A DNA stretch of 15,209 nucleotides from Dichotomocladium elegans (lineage: Eukaryota; Mucoromycota; Mucoromycetes; Mucorales; Lichtheimiaceae), in contig JAIXMN010000099.1 in the NCBI GenBank assembly GCA_025716815.1, forward strand, positions 1-15,209, written 5' to 3'. This document shows positions 8,160 through 15,209 of the stretch, one piece after another. The position numbers and the translations under genes are program-made. Below the pieces are notes generated by a model. It was not told the DNA's origin. It did not search any database and saw only the letters and a program-made list of their open reading frames with translations. How positions within the stretch are numbered: the first letter of the stretch is position 1; each line of letters begins with the position of its first letter.

Positions 8160-8640
8160 AAAAAAAAAAAGAAAATGAAAATAATAAACAGCTGTGTGCG
8201 CATGTGAGCGTGTAAATGCACTACAGGATTTTCGTTTGGCTACCGGTCAAAGGCAGGAAAGAAGTAGGAAGCGATAATATTTCAAGAAGCGAAAGGGAAG
8301 AATTCCGGAAAGAACTACTACTATGTCTATAGTATGAAAAAGGATGTGCGGTTGGAGAAAGAAATTGCCCGTTGAAGTATGCGTTTCGCCTTGGGAAAGC
8401 ACCTTGTGTCCATAGTCAGGTTTGTATTCCATGCTTTCACTTTTATGGTGGCAAGTGGACGAAAGGAACAGTCCAGGTCCAATGGTGGCATTTTTCGTAG
8501 CGCAGACGTTGTAGTCTATAGGAAAATATATTAGTGCCAACAACGATTTACTTTCGCGGGTAGGATTAGATTCACATGATGCTACCTTTATTTCGTAGGG
8601 TGCACGATATTCATCACAGGAGAGCCTTTATGCACGCAAA
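8160..8640. other. Intergenic stretch without a supported gene
   Basis: An A-rich start (AAAATGAAAATAATAAAC) is followed by mixed sequence. A 98-codon minus-strand frame (8247-8543) would start at TTG and shows no domain. Nothing else recognisable. Confidence 0.5.
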
Positions 8641-8656
8641 CGGTTGACAGTTTTGC

Positions 8657-8665
8657 TATAAAAGG
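8657..8665 (+). promoter_or_regulatory. TATA box upstream of a small secreted-peptide ORF
   Basis: TATAAAAGG lies 65 bp before the ATG at 8722, a typical fungal spacing that leaves a short leader. Confidence 0.4.
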
Positions 8666-8721
8666 ATATATGAAGAAGACACTTCCTGAAAGAGACAAAC
8701 AGCAGCGTACCTTTGTACGCT

Positions 8722-8853
8722 ATGAGAAAGAGCACAGGGCGAAAACATTTTTTGGCACATCTTCCACTCCTATTTTTTATTTTGTTTTTTTCCGCAATGC
8801 CTGAATACGAATCTTCCGCATTGGACGGTCTCTGCTCGACATGTAAAGATTAA
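8722..8853 (+). CDS. Candidate small secreted peptide, 43 aa
   Basis: The ATG (8722) is 65 bp after a TATA box; the frame ends at TAA (8851-8853). The peptide has a basic start (MRKSTGRKH), a hydrophobic core rich in Leu and Phe (about residues 14-24, PLLFFILFF), and SAM before an acidic, Ser-rich, Cys-containing tail ending CSTCKD. This is signal-peptide architecture with a possible cut after about residue 25, leaving some 18 residues with two cysteines. Caution: the hydrophobic core is encoded by a T-rich run, and T-rich DNA readily reads as Phe/Leu. No homolog is recalled and there is no other copy in the window. Confidence 0.35.
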   Translation: MRKSTGRKHFLAHLPLLFFILFFSAMPEYESSALDGLCSTCKD

Positions 8854-8924
8854 ACATCTGAAAGCCCCAAAAACAAACTCAGAAGTGTTCAGCTTATATC
8901 TTCTGATGCGTAGTGTGGTGAACA

Positions 8925-9026
8925 ATGTCGCGTAAACAGCAGCTCTCTACGATTTTCTCAGTTTTCCTCGCAACTCCGCAGTTAATCGTCGCAGAAGTAC
9001 AGCACTGTTTTATCACCCTGCTCTGA
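8925..9026 (+). CDS. Very short ORF (33 aa), doubtful
   Basis: ATG at 8925 in the context AACAATGTCG opens MSRKQQLSTIFSVFLATPQ, weakly signal-like, and stops at 9024-9026. There is no clear TATA box at the right distance. Listed only because it follows the 43-aa candidate on the same strand; chance is the likelier explanation. Confidence 0.12.
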   Translation: MSRKQQLSTIFSVFLATPQLIVAEVQHCFITLL

Positions 9027-9155
9027 AAGATCGCTAAACAGCTGTCGAGATCTGTTGTTCTGCCCTTCCGCTGCGTTTACACACTCCGCGTCAACCGTTT
9101 GAAACGGTGGCTCTCCTTTCTCACCTTTCTCACCATCTTGAAACATTACGCTACG

Positions 9156-9541
9156 ATGCCCCTTGGCGAAATCACTAGCATGCTTGGCGAAAAATGAAAG
9201 GAGACGTCTGAACTTATGCGAGGAGCGATCTGTGGCCTACAAGTCATTGTCGATTGGAAGTAAGTACACGGGTTCAAAAGATCATCCGCAATTACCGCAC
9301 GACTTGACAAACAACTCCCTTACCTCGCTCAGGACGTCCCAAATTCCTTTCAAAAGGAGCCGAGCGTCACATTGCCCTCTCAAGATTTTCTTTTCAGCAA
9401 CCCTGCTCAAAGGCATTTCCTGGACCCAAGGCAGCGCAAGAAAAGGACTGAGTACGCTAATGACAAGCTCCACTGGACCACAGGAGATTGGGGTTGCTGT
9501 CGTTTGGCCTGACGATTCTCGTTTCACCCTTAGACGGTACT
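9156..9541 (+). pseudogene. Broken Tc1-like transposase (N-terminal half)
   Basis: Pieces in three frames align in order with a Tc1/mariner DDE transposase. SELMRGAICGL (about 9207-9240) resembles the start of the first helix-turn-helix domain. VSTRVQKIIRNY (about 9260-9295) is the DNA-recognition helix. PLPRSGRPKFLS (about 9320-9352) is the hallmark linker before the second DNA-binding domain. DPRQRKKRTEYANDKLHWTT (about 9423-9482) and GDW are the stretch before the catalytic core. VVWPDDSRFTL (9499-9531) corresponds to the first catalytic Asp motif, usually W-SDESRF. At least three frameshifts and two in-frame stops (9195 and 9305) show it is dead. The rest of the core, with the second Asp and the Glu, is missing because the Ty3 relic begins at about 9530-9541. 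No terminal repeats were found. Confidence 0.88.
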
Positions 9542-10285
9542 AGATTGCGACCATGCCGCGATGTTGGCAACCTTGCGTGGATCCAAAGCAATGCCTGCAT
9601 CTGAGATGCAGAATGCCATGAGGTGTAACTTGCGCTGTCCAAAGGCGCACTTGTCCCTATAGAGAATGAGGTTGACTCCGTTGAGGTGTCGGACCACTTC
9701 CTGGACGCGAGATGCGTGGGGACTACGGAGACCCAAATCGTCAATGAAGAGCGACACACATGGAGATTCGGTGAAGAGCCGTGCCATGACAACTTGATAC
9801 GTAAATGACAGAGAACGGATACGGAATGGATCGCCTTGGAACGCATACTACACACCAATGAATTCGATTGCTGTCTTGTGTTGATGTTCTTTGGCTATCA
9901 GAAGCCGATGGACTGTGTTAGTCAGATCCAATGTCATGGACACAGTTGGACCGGCCATGCGCTCAAAGACGTCGGACAAGTCGGGTTGCGGAAGCCGATC
10001 TTCAGGGAGCAGTAAGTTGAGCTGACGCACGTATGGACAAGGGCGATATTTTGGTGTAGTTTCCGTCGTTGTCCTACTTTTGCGCGAACACGATCGGAAT
10101 ATTCAAGTGACTGATCGAGGTCAAGCGCGTGATGACTCTGTCAGCGAGCGACTTCTCGACATGCAGCAGGAAGAATAGTTAGAAAGCAATAGCTAATTTG
10201 TATTGCGCGTGGTAAGCGACAGCACCAGAAGGGGTTTCGAGTCGAACAACGGCTTCTGGTAGCGTACAGAAAGAATCGATGGGTG
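9530..10285 (-). pseudogene. Broken Ty3-type reverse transcriptase
   Basis: Minus-strand pieces follow the Ty3 (Metaviridae) reverse transcriptase in order. SFCTLPEAVVRLETP (about 10275-10225) is the conserved lead-in. HVEKSLADRVI and IPIVFAQK (about 10165-10075) come next, then DNDGNYTK. RQLNLLLPEDRLP (about 10030-9990) and VFERMAGPTVSMTLDL follow, then KEHQHKTA, and the catalytic FIDD at 9737-9748, which keeps both Asp. CAFGQRK, FCISDAGIALDPRKVANIAAW and STV end at about 9530. Stops lie at 10074-10076 and 9848-9850, and there is at least one frameshift near 10045. The thumb, RNase H and integrase regions are absent. The residue pattern resembles Ty3 elements of Mucoromycota fungi as I recall them. 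Confidence 0.93.
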
Positions 10286-10428
10286 ATCACCGCGTTGGGC
10301 TTGAGGAAGAGTTGGATTGCTTCCATGAACATTCGGTGTTCACGCGGCCAGCCAGCTGGGGAGTTGTTGCGCAGAATTGAATCGTCTTCGTCTGTGGATT
10401 CTGGTACTCGGAGTAGTGCTGATGCGTA

Positions 10429-10720
10429 TCAATGCGTGAGTAGACCTACTAAGTGGATGTCAATCTGATGGATAATATCAGTACTAATACAATCGTCAAC
10501 TTGATCGTGTAGGTCCAGCACATCCAAACTATGGAAGGCGGTCTGTTGATTGCAACTCAAAGATAGATTTTTGTTCACGAATCCGACATGCGGGATAGTT
10601 ATGCCTGCTGACGCCAGGTATATAGTACCTTTGGCAGGTGTGCCAGACCAACGGAGACGTGCTGTCAGTAGCACCGATGATCAGGAGGACCCAAAGGCGC
10701 TCAAGTGGTTGGAAAGCGGT
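10429..10720 (-). pseudogene. Decayed Ty3 aspartic protease domain
   Basis: Two frames together look like a retroviral-type protease. LLIIGATDSTS (about 10700-10668) sits where the active-site motif ID[ST]GA should be but lacks the Asp before the Gly. About 45 codons on, after a frameshift, FHSLDVLDLHDQVDDC and STDII (about 10527-10465) match the end of the domain, where such elements read VLDL...IGTDI. It lies upstream of the reverse transcriptase on the same strand, at the spacing expected within a Ty3 Pol. The missing catalytic Asp and the frame break show that it is inactive. Confidence 0.65.
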
Positions 10721-10892
10721 AGGAACGTGTTTGCGAATGATCAAAACGTTTGTTCGAAGGAGCCTGGATATTCTTATGCACCTCGGCCAATCCTGCGCCC
10801 TCAGGTTTGTGATCAAGAGCTGCGGAGGACACAGAGCGCGAAGTGGTGGGCATTGGGGTCGAAATGGGATTGGCTACGGACGTCGCGGACAT
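10701..10892 (-). pseudogene. Possible start of the Ty3 gag ORF, internally deleted
   Basis: An ATG at 10892-10890 in a good context (CACCATGTCC) follows a pyrimidine-containing leader and opens MSATSVANPISTPMPTTSRS, a Ser/Thr/Pro-rich start. It ends at a stop after 63 codons, directly before the protease relic. A normal Gag is several hundred residues with a zinc knuckle, and none is seen here. If this is Gag, most of it has been deleted. It could equally be an unrelated short ORF. Confidence 0.35.
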
Positions 10893-10993
10893 GGTGAAGA
10901 ATAAAGAGGTAATCGAAGTCAAAGAATAAAATGTGGTATTCGGGAAGAATTGCAAGTAGTGCAAAGCCAATGGGTCAAAATCGAGCCTTTGAG

Positions 10994-12418
10994 ACGGGAT
11001 GCATTTTATTGAATAAAAACAATTTTCTTTTTATAAGCGTTGGGATGGATCAGGTTAGCTTTCATGGAACCAAATGTTAAGCCGTTGACACCACTTCTCC
11101 GTCACTCCCGCCCGCGATTATTGTCCCGGGCGATCGTTCTCTCCGCCTTCGTTAAGACCAAATCACCGGTTGGATAGACGTGAGATGGGAGAAGTTAGGG
11201 CATCAAGGCGTACTTGCGGGAAAGCGGTGGATGATCAGTAGTCCCGCTCACTACTGACTGTGGAAGCGCAAAAGAATTACTTGTAAAGGTGATCGATATG
11301 CCGGGTTCGCTCTGGTAAAACAGAGCGAAGCCACCACACATATACAGTGGCCGCCCGTTATAGTGATACCCTCGGTTCCTGGAAATCGCATCACTATAGC
11401 GAATTATCACTATAACGAATTGGAATAAGCTCTACCCAGCAATTTTTTCTTCATAAACTGTACCGCTATATCGAATCATCATTATAACAAATATTACTAT
11501 AACGGGCGGCCACTGTAGTACCCGCTGCTCTTTGCATAAGAGGCATTTGGATGTCAGCAATAAACCTCATATCGCGTGCTACGTACTCATCGATGGAGCA
11601 GCTATAAAACGTGTGTTGCAACAGGAACTCCCAAAGAGAAAACAACCTTCTGCATTTATGCTGTGGATTACTCCACATCGTATGGATGCCCATTGTCGTA
11701 TTTCTCTTTTCGGGAATGGCGGGTACTGTGTACCACAGAGGACTTTCTGTATGATCTTGTACCCAGAATGCACGGACCATTATATTCATTTCTCAAGCTC
11801 ATCAGCATCCATCTCTGTCGTATCGTCCCATGGGCGTGTGGATCCGAACCTTTCTACACAGAGCAGCGCGTATGTATCTTTTACTTTTTGTAGCTGAGTT
11901 ACAGAACGCTGATCCCCTCCCACCCAGCCTCTGTGCCAACCAGTGCCATGGCGGTGAGAGACGCAAATATGTCAAAACTCAACGGAAAAAGACGAGACTA
12001 GTACGAGAAGAACCGCAAACATCGACTTTATCATAGATCTGATATCAAGCAATAGAAAGGAAGCCGTGCACGGCAATGGGGAAGGAATGAAAACTCATAC
12101 CACCGCTTCTGTTTACTTGGGGGGAGACCTTTTTTGTACAAAGACTATCTACACCCGTTAATCAACGTGAGGGCTAATCACTACTACTCGAATACACGGA
12201 CCATCGGCATCATTATCAAAGCAGATATGAGGTTGTTCAAAGGGTAAAATAAATGTGAATTGCCCATGAGTAGAGTAGGAAGCGCTTTTTTCGGAAGACG
12301 TTCTTTGATCCTGGAATCCCCCCCCATCGATTTCTTTGCTCCCACGTATAAATAACAATTGAAATCGCGCTAGCCTTATCGAAAACGATCAATGAAAACT
12401 ACCTTCTTCTCCCTCCAT
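10994..12418 (+). repeat. 1.43-kb direct repeat, copy 2
   Basis: Second copy of the segment at 5881-7320, 15 bp shorter because of a 16-bp deletion near 11700 and one added C in the C-run near 12320. Homology starts at ACGGGA (10994) and stops after CTCCCTCCAT (12418); beyond that the flanks are unrelated. The MITE is present at the same relative place, so it was inserted before the duplication. The two copies flank 3.67 kb that contains retrotransposon relics, but the ends lack TG...CA and no primer-binding site was found, so they are not called LTRs. Confidence 0.96.
11345..11515. mobile_element. Tc1/mariner-type MITE, copy 2
   Basis: Same 171-bp element in the second segment copy, with TA on both flanks. 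It differs from copy 1 at four positions: two internal changes and position 12 of both terminal repeats, where CCGCCGG has become CCGCCCG at the left (11356) and the complementary base has changed at the right (11504). The inverted repeat is therefore still perfectly paired. Confidence 0.9.
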
Positions 12419-12610
12419 TTTGCGCAGTATCTGTTCCGCGGTTCACGCGACCGACGCGGGGGGGGGTTTGAGTATTTTAACCTACGGAAAATGAACGTCT
12501 TCCCTCTTTGTTCTTTTTCTTTTTCTCTCTTCATCCCTCCCCCGGGCCGGTTGGTCAGGTCGCCCCAAGGTAGGTCATCCCAAGGTAGGTCATGGCTAAC
12601 TGCTGCTTAG
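12392..12610 (+). CDS. Small ORF (72 aa) starting at the duplicated promoter, copy 2
   Basis: It shares ATG and the first nine codons (MKTTFFSLH) with the ORF at 7294, then diverges completely because the duplicated segment ends at 12418. The remainder runs through a G-run (RRGGGFE), a C/T-rich tract (about 12500-12545, read as a Phe/Ser/Leu-rich stretch) and a 15-bp tandem repeat, and ends at 12610. If expressed, it would be a fusion of a transplanted start to unrelated sequence. No domain recognised; composition suggests it may not be a real protein. Confidence 0.2.
   Translation: MKTTFFSLHFAQYLFRGSRDRRGGGFEYFNLRKMNVFPLCSFSFSLFIPPPGRLVRSPQGRSSQGRSWLTAA
12564..12593 (+). repeat. Two 15-bp tandem units
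   Basis: CCCAAGGTAGGTCAT occurs at 12564-12578 and 12579-12593. The reverse complement of its core, GACCTACCT (12621-12629), follows 29 bp later, so the second unit can pair with it as a stem. Confidence 0.85.
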
Positions 12611-12642
12611 TTGAGGGGTGGACCTACCTGCCGGAAAACAAG

Positions 12643-12729
12643 AAGGATCGACCGGACGGGCTAAACGGCCAAAGGAACGACCGGACGGGCTAAACGACCA
12701 AAGGAACGACCGGACGGCCCAAACGACAA
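12643..12729 (+). repeat. 29-bp minisatellite, three units
   Basis: Three units (12643-12671, 12672-12700, 12701-12729) share AAGGAACGACCGGACGG and CTAAACGACCA-like halves with one to three differences each. A related half-unit, AAGGATCGACCG, appears at 13705-13716. The period is not a multiple of three, which argues against the ORFs read through it on the minus strand. Confidence 0.92.
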
Positions 12730-13020
12730 CCTGATGGGACCAAGTACCTGTCCAATGACCAGATGTGCATGATATTCTGCGAGGCGCCGCATCCCGCAAG
12801 TTGATAGTGCATCTTGGTAGGAATCCTCAAAGAGGAGCAATGGTACACCCCGATGACCAGGCATTGGGGGCTCGCTATAAAGGGGCCAAGATAAATGCGG
12901 GTATCAAGGCCCCCAGAGCGGGGGCGCACGGCAGTCGACCTCCTCGTGGTTGCCTCTGGAAACAGATCCTTCATGGTTCTGGCTAACTGGACTGCCTATT
13001 AGTATAGTGTTGTTATTCAT
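12730..13020. other. Gene-poor GC-rich stretch with competing ORFs
   Basis: A plus-strand frame can be read from an ATG at 12840 (48 codons, to 12986) and a minus-strand frame from an ATG at 12974 (94 codons). They overlap antisense to each other, neither shows a known domain, and the minus frame runs into the minisatellite. TATAAAGGGGCC (about 12877-12888) could be a TATA box. AATAAA at 13026-13031 could be a poly(A) signal for a plus-strand transcript. Confidence 0.3.
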
Positions 13021-13031
13021 ACAGTAATAAA

Positions 13032-13850
13032 AAGTTCTTCTCTCGTTAAAGCTTTATTTTTTTACACGATCCGCAGCCGCAGCAAAATGAGCGGGATTTT
13101 TTTCTTTTTCTTTTTTTTTACACGGTCATTGCGCGTGCGCGTTTTTTACGTGGCCATGGAGGGCCCGCATTTTGTTGCCATAAACCGCAAAAGACCGCTA
13201 AGATTCATGAAGCGCTGATTCCATATCTTCACTCAACGTTCTTGGCCTTGGAGGCAAACAGCGCAGTAAGCATTCGTTTTCCATTCACTGCTCTTCCCCA
13301 ACATCAGGCCATAAACGTATAACGTGCAACGAAGCTCACCTTTGAGACTTTTCACCTATGGTCAATGCACATGGGGCTTCCAAGACGGATATCCCGCTGC
13401 AAGTTAATTCCCTTTTTTTAACTGAATATTTCATACACTGAAATACTGAGTCGCGAATGTTTTTTATTCTTTTAGGCCGATCATCAACAAGTCCTCGACG
13501 GAATGTTCCGTCTCGAGGCGTGAAAACCCTCTGGTGTGGTGAATACTCCAGTCTTAGAAGCTACTCGCCAAGGCAATACATCGACTGAGTCAGAGGAGCG
13601 CGTGGGGAGGGGGCGTGCGCACAGGTAGAGCCCATACTGGGCCAGTATGATTGGTATCTGTGCAGCATTGTATTACTGCAAAGGCGGGACCGGCGAGCAA
13701 GTGGAAGGATCGACCGTGGCGCAAACAAACCATTTGGCGCGGTGCAATATGAAGGAACACAGTGATCAAATGGATTTCCCCTATTGATTAATGTTCCAAG
13801 TTGCGTACAAAAAGAGAGTGCAAAAAGATTGCACGCCGACTTAATAGTGA
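13032..13850. other. Non-coding stretch with T-runs and palindromes
   Basis: No gene is supported. It holds T-rich runs near 13055, 13098-13120 and 13142, GTGCGC-type alternating sequence, a hairpin GACGGAA-TG-TTCCGTC with partly paired CTCG/CTCGAG flanks (about 13493-13515), and a near-perfect palindrome CATACTGG-G-CCAGTATG (13633-13649). The half-unit of the 29-bp minisatellite lies at 13705-13716. Confidence 0.6.
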
Positions 13851-14085
13851 ATCAAAGCAGGATAAAGTTCTTTTGCGAGCCGATCTGAGGTCTTCTTTCT
13901 GAAAGAAAAAATAAAACCGATGCTCTTACAGTCACACTTCTTGGTTCACACACTTCTTCCATCTTTGGGAAAACCAGAATAGATGCCTGTGAGGGCACAA
14001 GGTAAAGTATAGATGCAGAGGAAACAAATAGGATGTGTGTCATGGAATAACCAGGTATATTTGAAGCCGGCTGTGTCATTCATCA

Positions 14086-14292
14086 ATGATGCTACTACTG
14101 CTTTCACTGAGCATGGTTGTGGACAGGAGCTTTTTGCCACTACCCAATCAAGTTGCGTGGGGAGACAATATGCCACACACACCCGCCTTGAGTTCTGCAC
14201 CGGATATCCCTTATCATTTGATCATCGGAGCATCGGTAGAAAGTCACGGGTCACATTACAAGTCTGAGCATGAAACGAAAAGGTATAAATAA
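14086..14292 (+). CDS. Hypothetical 68-aa ORF with signal-like start
   Basis: ATG ATG at 14086 opens MMLLLLSLSMVVDRSF, a hydrophobic start that could be a short secretion signal. A hydrophilic, His/Pro/Ser-containing tail follows, ending KRYK. The stop overlaps a TATAAATAAA sequence, so AATAAA (14288-14293) sits at the stop codon. A second frame of 84 codons with a true ATG (14013-14267) overlaps it, and minus-strand frames oppose it. No domain is recognised in any of them, and the choice between frames is uncertain. Confidence 0.22.
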   Translation: MMLLLLSLSMVVDRSFLPLPNQVAWGDNMPHTPALSSAPDIPYHLIIGASVESHGSHYKSEHETKRYK

Positions 14293-14304
14293 AGGTCCTT
14301 TTCG
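14276..14304 (+). promoter_or_regulatory. TATA box inside an 8-bp inverted repeat
   Basis: TATAAATAAAGG (14284-14295) lies between perfect inverted arms CGAAAAGG (14276-14283) and CCTTTTCG (14297-14304). C/T-rich sequence follows. If it is a promoter it would drive transcription toward the structured repeat at 14522. The same bases could instead serve as a poly(A) signal for the ORF ending at 14292. Confidence 0.4.
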
Positions 14305-14521
14305 ATGATCTTGGAACCCTCACCCGCTTTCAATTTTTTGGCTTCTGGTAAATTTGCTGTCTTTCCCTTTCTGGGTATCGAAAGCAGAAAAGACTTGGAA
14401 GTTTCCTCCCTTTTCGGGTTTCTTTTGTTTTTTGGTATTCAGGTGGGCTGGCCACCCATCTGAGTACCATTTTCGGGTTCTTCGATTGTTTTCTGGGTAA
14501 GGAAAATAAGGAAAGAACTTT
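14305..14521 (+). other. T-rich stretch between TATA box and structured repeat
   Basis: A 53-codon frame starts at an ATG at 14305, only 12 bp after the TATA box and so probably upstream of any transcription start. The DNA consists of loosely repeated T/C/G-rich phrases (TTTTCGGGTTTC, TTTTCGGGTTCT, TTTCTGGGTA). No domain is seen. Best described as possible leader or ncRNA sequence. Confidence 0.35.
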
Positions 14522-14599
14522 GAGGGGATACACGGCAGCTGGCCTTCACGCGGCTATCCCTGTTACGGACTCTTTACGAGTCTCAACTGACGGGCTGCT
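14522..14599 (+). repeat. Structured repeat element, copy 2, with (TGAAAA) tail
   Basis: Second copy of the element at 7899-7980, in the same orientation. The middle hairpin here is GGACTC/GAGTCT around TTTAC (14567-14583), so pairing is kept with different bases and a shorter loop. The outer pair GGCAGC/GCTGCT keeps a G-T pair. About 20 bp after the end comes a simple A-rich tail, (TGAAAA)4 at 14619-14642, as at the 3' end of many LINE- or SINE-like elements. A TATA box lies about 240 bp upstream on the same strand. No clear Pol III A or B box was seen, and no target duplication was identified. Confidence 0.65.
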
Positions 14600-14690
14600 A
14601 TGATTTTTTAACAATAAATGAAAATGAAAATGAAAATGAAAATGGATGGGCTAAGAGGCGAACACAAATGGATTTGACTTATGGTGATAA

Positions 14691-15028
14691 TTATCCGGAA
14701 GCAAGGAAACTTTGACTTGACTTTTTCACGAACTCTTTTGGCAGCTGAGAAGCTACTACTTTATCCGCATCCGTTTCGTCTGCTTCGCTAGTGATTAGCA
14801 CAGGTCGAATGGGAATGTCGAAAGGAGATGTCGACTATTTTTCAGTTCCGTAAGGAACTTTTCCGCCACAGTCCTCTTCAATGTCCCATACGTTTACTCT
14901 CACTAAGATCTATATCGTGCGGAAAATTGTTTCATCACAGCGTAATCGACAAAGGTGTCCAGTAGTGACATAACAGCAAAGTCCTCTGTTTTCGTGTAAA
15001 TACTGATCGCGCGTCTCTTAATCTTACA
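14691..15028 (-). pseudogene. Minus-strand coding-like remnant of unknown family
   Basis: Reading right to left, one frame is open from 15028 to a stop at 14903-14905 and contains an ATG at 14971 (MSLLDTFVDYAVMKQF). A shifted frame then reads VNVWDIEEDCGGKVPYGTEK up to a stop at 14835-14837. The same frame continues as STSPFDIPIRPVLITSEADE and KEFVKKSSQS to a stop at 14691-14693. The amino-acid mix (acidic runs, balanced hydrophobics) looks more like protein than random frames do. I recognise no family. It could be a decayed gene, or exons with a small intron (GTGAGAG near the first stop). It lies just beyond the A-rich tail at 14619-14642. Confidence 0.3.
14844..14859. other. Small hairpin
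   Basis: AGTTCC-GTAA-GGAACT, a perfect 6-bp stem with a 4-base loop inside the coding-like remnant. Probably incidental. Confidence 0.4.
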
Positions 15029-15209
15029 TCAGCGTGCTTTGTAACGCAATTGAATTAAGCAGCATCATTCGAGAGGTTTAGCCAAGTAATTGTGTATGTA
15101 AGTTTGAGTCCAATAAAGCGCCGTTACAATGGTGGGCAAACTATACATATCCAGTGTACCGCAATGTCAATGAATGAGCTGCTTGTGTCCTCATAGTTCA
15201 GGTTTAAAC
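15029..15209. other. Right end of window, nothing recognised
   Basis: Short minus-strand frames (for example a peptide with FIDIAVHWICIVCPP) may continue the remnant at 14691-15028 upstream, but stops interrupt every frame. The window ends in GTTTAAAC. Confidence 0.3.

Noticed and set aside
8247..8543. 98-codon minus-strand ORF
   Set aside because: The start is TTG, no promoter or domain is visible, and the hydrophobic stretches reflect A/T-rich DNA.
9457..9858. 133-codon minus-strand ORF
   Set aside because: It is a shadow frame of the reverse transcriptase; the conserved motifs, including FIDD, lie in another frame.
10550..10904. Plus-strand ORFs of 88-115 codons
   Set aside because: They lie opposite the protease and gag-start relic and contain no recognised motif.
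5881..12418. Whole 6.5-kb unit as an intact LTR retrotransposon with 1.4-kb LTRs
   Set aside because: Repeat ends lack TG...CA, no target duplication or primer-binding site was found, identity along the repeats is uneven, and the interior contains a plus-strand Tc1 relic and unrelated sequence.
12690..12974. 94-codon minus-strand ORF starting at a true ATG
   Set aside because: It runs into the 29-bp minisatellite, whose period is not a multiple of three, and has no recognisable domain; mentioned only as a competing frame.

Overview
The window reads as repeat-rich, gene-poor nuclear DNA of a eukaryote, most likely a fungus. The best clue is a decayed Ty3-type reverse transcriptase whose wording (LPEAVVRL, LLPEDR, KEHQHKTA, FIDD, LDPRKV) resembles, from memory, Ty3 elements of Mucoromycota. 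Several TATA boxes followed by C/T-rich tracts and a short distance to an ATG fit the same group. This placement is an inference; no intact conserved host gene is present to confirm it.

Layout: (1) 1-5498 is a tandem satellite of about 25 monomers that continues past the left edge. Monomers come in two lengths, about 200 bp and about 230 bp; the long form carries an extra 29-bp stem-loop box. Blocks of several monomers recur at long distances, so the array is a recombination mosaic. (2) 5499-5880 is a minus-strand LTR (TGT...ACA, with TATA and AATAAA) on the exact border between satellite and the next block. (3) 5881-7320 and 10994-12418 are direct copies of a 1.43-kb segment. Each holds a 171-bp Tc1/mariner-type MITE with TA target duplications and ends just after a TATA box and a start codon. 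(4) 7321-10993, between the copies, holds a candidate promoter and transcript with a structured element, a terminator-shaped hairpin, a possible small secreted peptide, a broken Tc1-like transposase on the plus strand, and a broken Ty3 gag-start/protease/reverse transcriptase on the minus strand abutting it. (5) 12419-15209 is mostly non-coding, with a 29-bp minisatellite, palindromes, a possible small secreted ORF, a second copy of the structured element with an A-rich tail, and a minus-strand coding-like remnant.

No operon or working pathway is visible; the coding matter is transposon wreckage plus a few small, unproven ORFs. The most informative features are structural: the stem-loop box in half of the satellite monomers with a recombination breakpoint inside it; a MITE whose two terminal repeats changed together between the two segment copies; a sharp step in divergence along those copies; and a roughly 80-nt element present twice, whose hairpin is kept although its bases differ.
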